A DNA stretch of 6,532 bases from Allobosea sp. (lineage in GTDB: Bacteria > Pseudomonadota > Alphaproteobacteria > Rhizobiales > Beijerinckiaceae), in contig JAKFWE010000296.1 of the NCBI GenBank assembly GCA_021732895.1, forward strand, positions 1-6,532. The letters run 5' to 3'. Under the pieces are notes generated by a model, which was not told where the DNA came from, made no database searches, and worked only from the letters and a program-made list of their open reading frames with translations. The position numbers were made by a program, and so were the translations under genes. Positions 5,604 to 6,532 of this stretch are shown here, one piece after another (position 1 is the first letter of the stretch; the number at the start of each line of letters is the position of its first letter).

Positions 5604-6532
5604 TCATCTGAGGAATTCCGGCGAGATCAGGCCGGGCAGGAAGAGCACGACCTTCGGCCAGAGGATGATCAGGATCAGCACGACGAACATCGGCATCAGC
5701 ATGATCAGGACGTCGCGGAGCACGTCGAACAGCCTCATATTGGCCATCGAGCAGGCGATCAGCAGGCAAAGCCCGTAGGGTGGCGTCACCAGTCCGAAGG
5801 CGAGCGAGACGATGCCGATCATGGCGAAATGCACCGGGTCCATGCCGGCGGCCTGGGTCAGAGGCTGGAGAATGCTGCCGACGATGATGATCGCGGGAAT
5901 GGCGTCGAGGAAGCAGCCGACGACGAGGAACACCCCGGCGACCAGAAAGCCCATGCCGGTGACGCCGAGCCCCCAGGTCGAGACGCCCGACAGGATCGCC
6001 TCCGGCATCTTGTAATAGGCCATCAGCCAGCCGAAGGCGGTCGCCGTGCCGACGCAGAACAGCGCCACCGACGAGAACCGGCCGGTATCGACCAACGCGC
6101 CGTAGAAGCCCTTCCAGCTCATCTCGCGGTAGATCAGGATCGACAGGAAGGTGGCGTAGAGCACCGCGATGCAGGCCGACTCCGTCGCGGTGAACCAGCC
6201 GAAGACCTTGCCGCCGATGATGATCAGCGGCGTCATCAGCGCCGGCGCCGACACCCACAGCCCCTTGCCGAGTTCGCCCCAGCTCGCACGCTCATAGGTC
6301 GGGTAGCCCCTGATCTTGGCGTAGGCGTGCACGGTCGCCATCTGCGCGCCGGCGATCAGCGCGCCCGGGATGATGCCGGCGAGGAAGAGCGCGCCTATCG
6401 AGGTCGTCAGCGTGCCGCCCCAGATCACCATCAGGATCGAGGGCGGGATGATCACGGCCAGCACCGAGGACACCGCCGTGATCGCGACCGAGAAGCCGTC
6501 GTCGTAGCCCTCCCTGCGCTGGGCCTCGATGA
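5604..6532 (-). CDS. dctM: TRAP transporter large permease, DctM type (partial, N-terminus outside window)
   Basis: The leftward frame is open from the right edge and ends at a TGA at 5604-5606, giving 308 C-terminal residues. DctM family blocks are plain: AITAVSSVLAVIIPPSILMV near the edge, GWFTATESACIAVLYATFL in the middle, and near the end CFLDAIPAIII, GMDPVHFAMIGIVSLAFGLV and TPPYGLCLL. Many hydrophobic helices fit the transport domain. DctM is the sodium-coupled inner-membrane channel of TRAP systems that take up organic acids brought by a periplasmic DctP and a small DctQ subunit. Those partners are not in view and would be expected beyond 6532. DctM proteins are about 430 residues, so roughly 120 are missing. 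A GTG at 6473 is internal: the frame and family match continue upstream of it. The gene meets the MBL gene tail to tail with a 10-bp gap. Confidence 0.95.
   Translation of the reverse strand, partial: IEAQRREGYDDGFSVAITAVSSVLAVIIPPSILMVIWGGTLTTSIGALFLAGIIPGALIAGAQMATVHAYAKIRGYPTYERASWGELGKGLWVSAPALMTPLIIIGGKVFGWFTATESACIAVLYATFLSILIYREMSWKGFYGALVDTGRFSSVALFCVGTATAFGWLMAYYKMPEAILSGVSTWGLGVTGMGFLVAGVFLVVGCFLDAIPAIIIVGSILQPLTQAAGMDPVHFAMIGIVSLAFGLVTPPYGLCLLIACSMANMRLFDVLRDVLIMLMPMFVVLILIILWPKVVLFLPGLISPEFLR

Overview
This GC-rich window looks like chromosomal DNA of an alphaproteobacterium, most likely Hyphomicrobiales. A Bosea- or Methylobacterium-like source is only a guess. The support is the very high third-position GC, a BioR-like box upstream of a lone bioY, a TRAP transporter gene, and tRNA genes with encoded CCA ends. 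No mobile element, CRISPR array or clear pseudogene is visible.

Left part (1-3151) is an arsenic-resistance divergon. Leftward from a shared control region near 1662-1739 run an ArsJ-associated glyceraldehyde-3-phosphate dehydrogenase and arsJ, which is cut by the window edge. Rightward run a single-cysteine ArsC-like protein and, overlapping it by 4 nt, an ArsR-ArsC fusion. The control region holds two 18-bp dyads of the same form (TGTCG-N8-CGACA), each overlapping a candidate -35 box of one of the two divergent promoters. The two arms suggest two arsenate routes. In one, GAPDH makes 1-arseno-3-phosphoglycerate and ArsJ exports it. In the other, ArsC reduces arsenate to arsenite, which the ArsR domain may sense. 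No arsenite pump (ArsB or Acr3) is visible.

Middle part (3152-3935) holds a weak terminator candidate after the ars operon, divergent tRNA-Gln(UUG) and tRNA-Pro(CGG) genes, a 42-codon cysteine-rich lipoprotein gene, and a strong leftward terminator that serves bioY.

Right part (3936-6532) holds bioY (biotin uptake S component, leftward), then divergently a LACTB2-type metallo-beta-lactamase-fold hydrolase. These two share a 119-bp spacer that carries a BioR-like box over the candidate bioY -10. Convergent with the hydrolase, 10 bp away, is the C-terminal part of a TRAP transporter large permease (DctM), which runs off the right edge.
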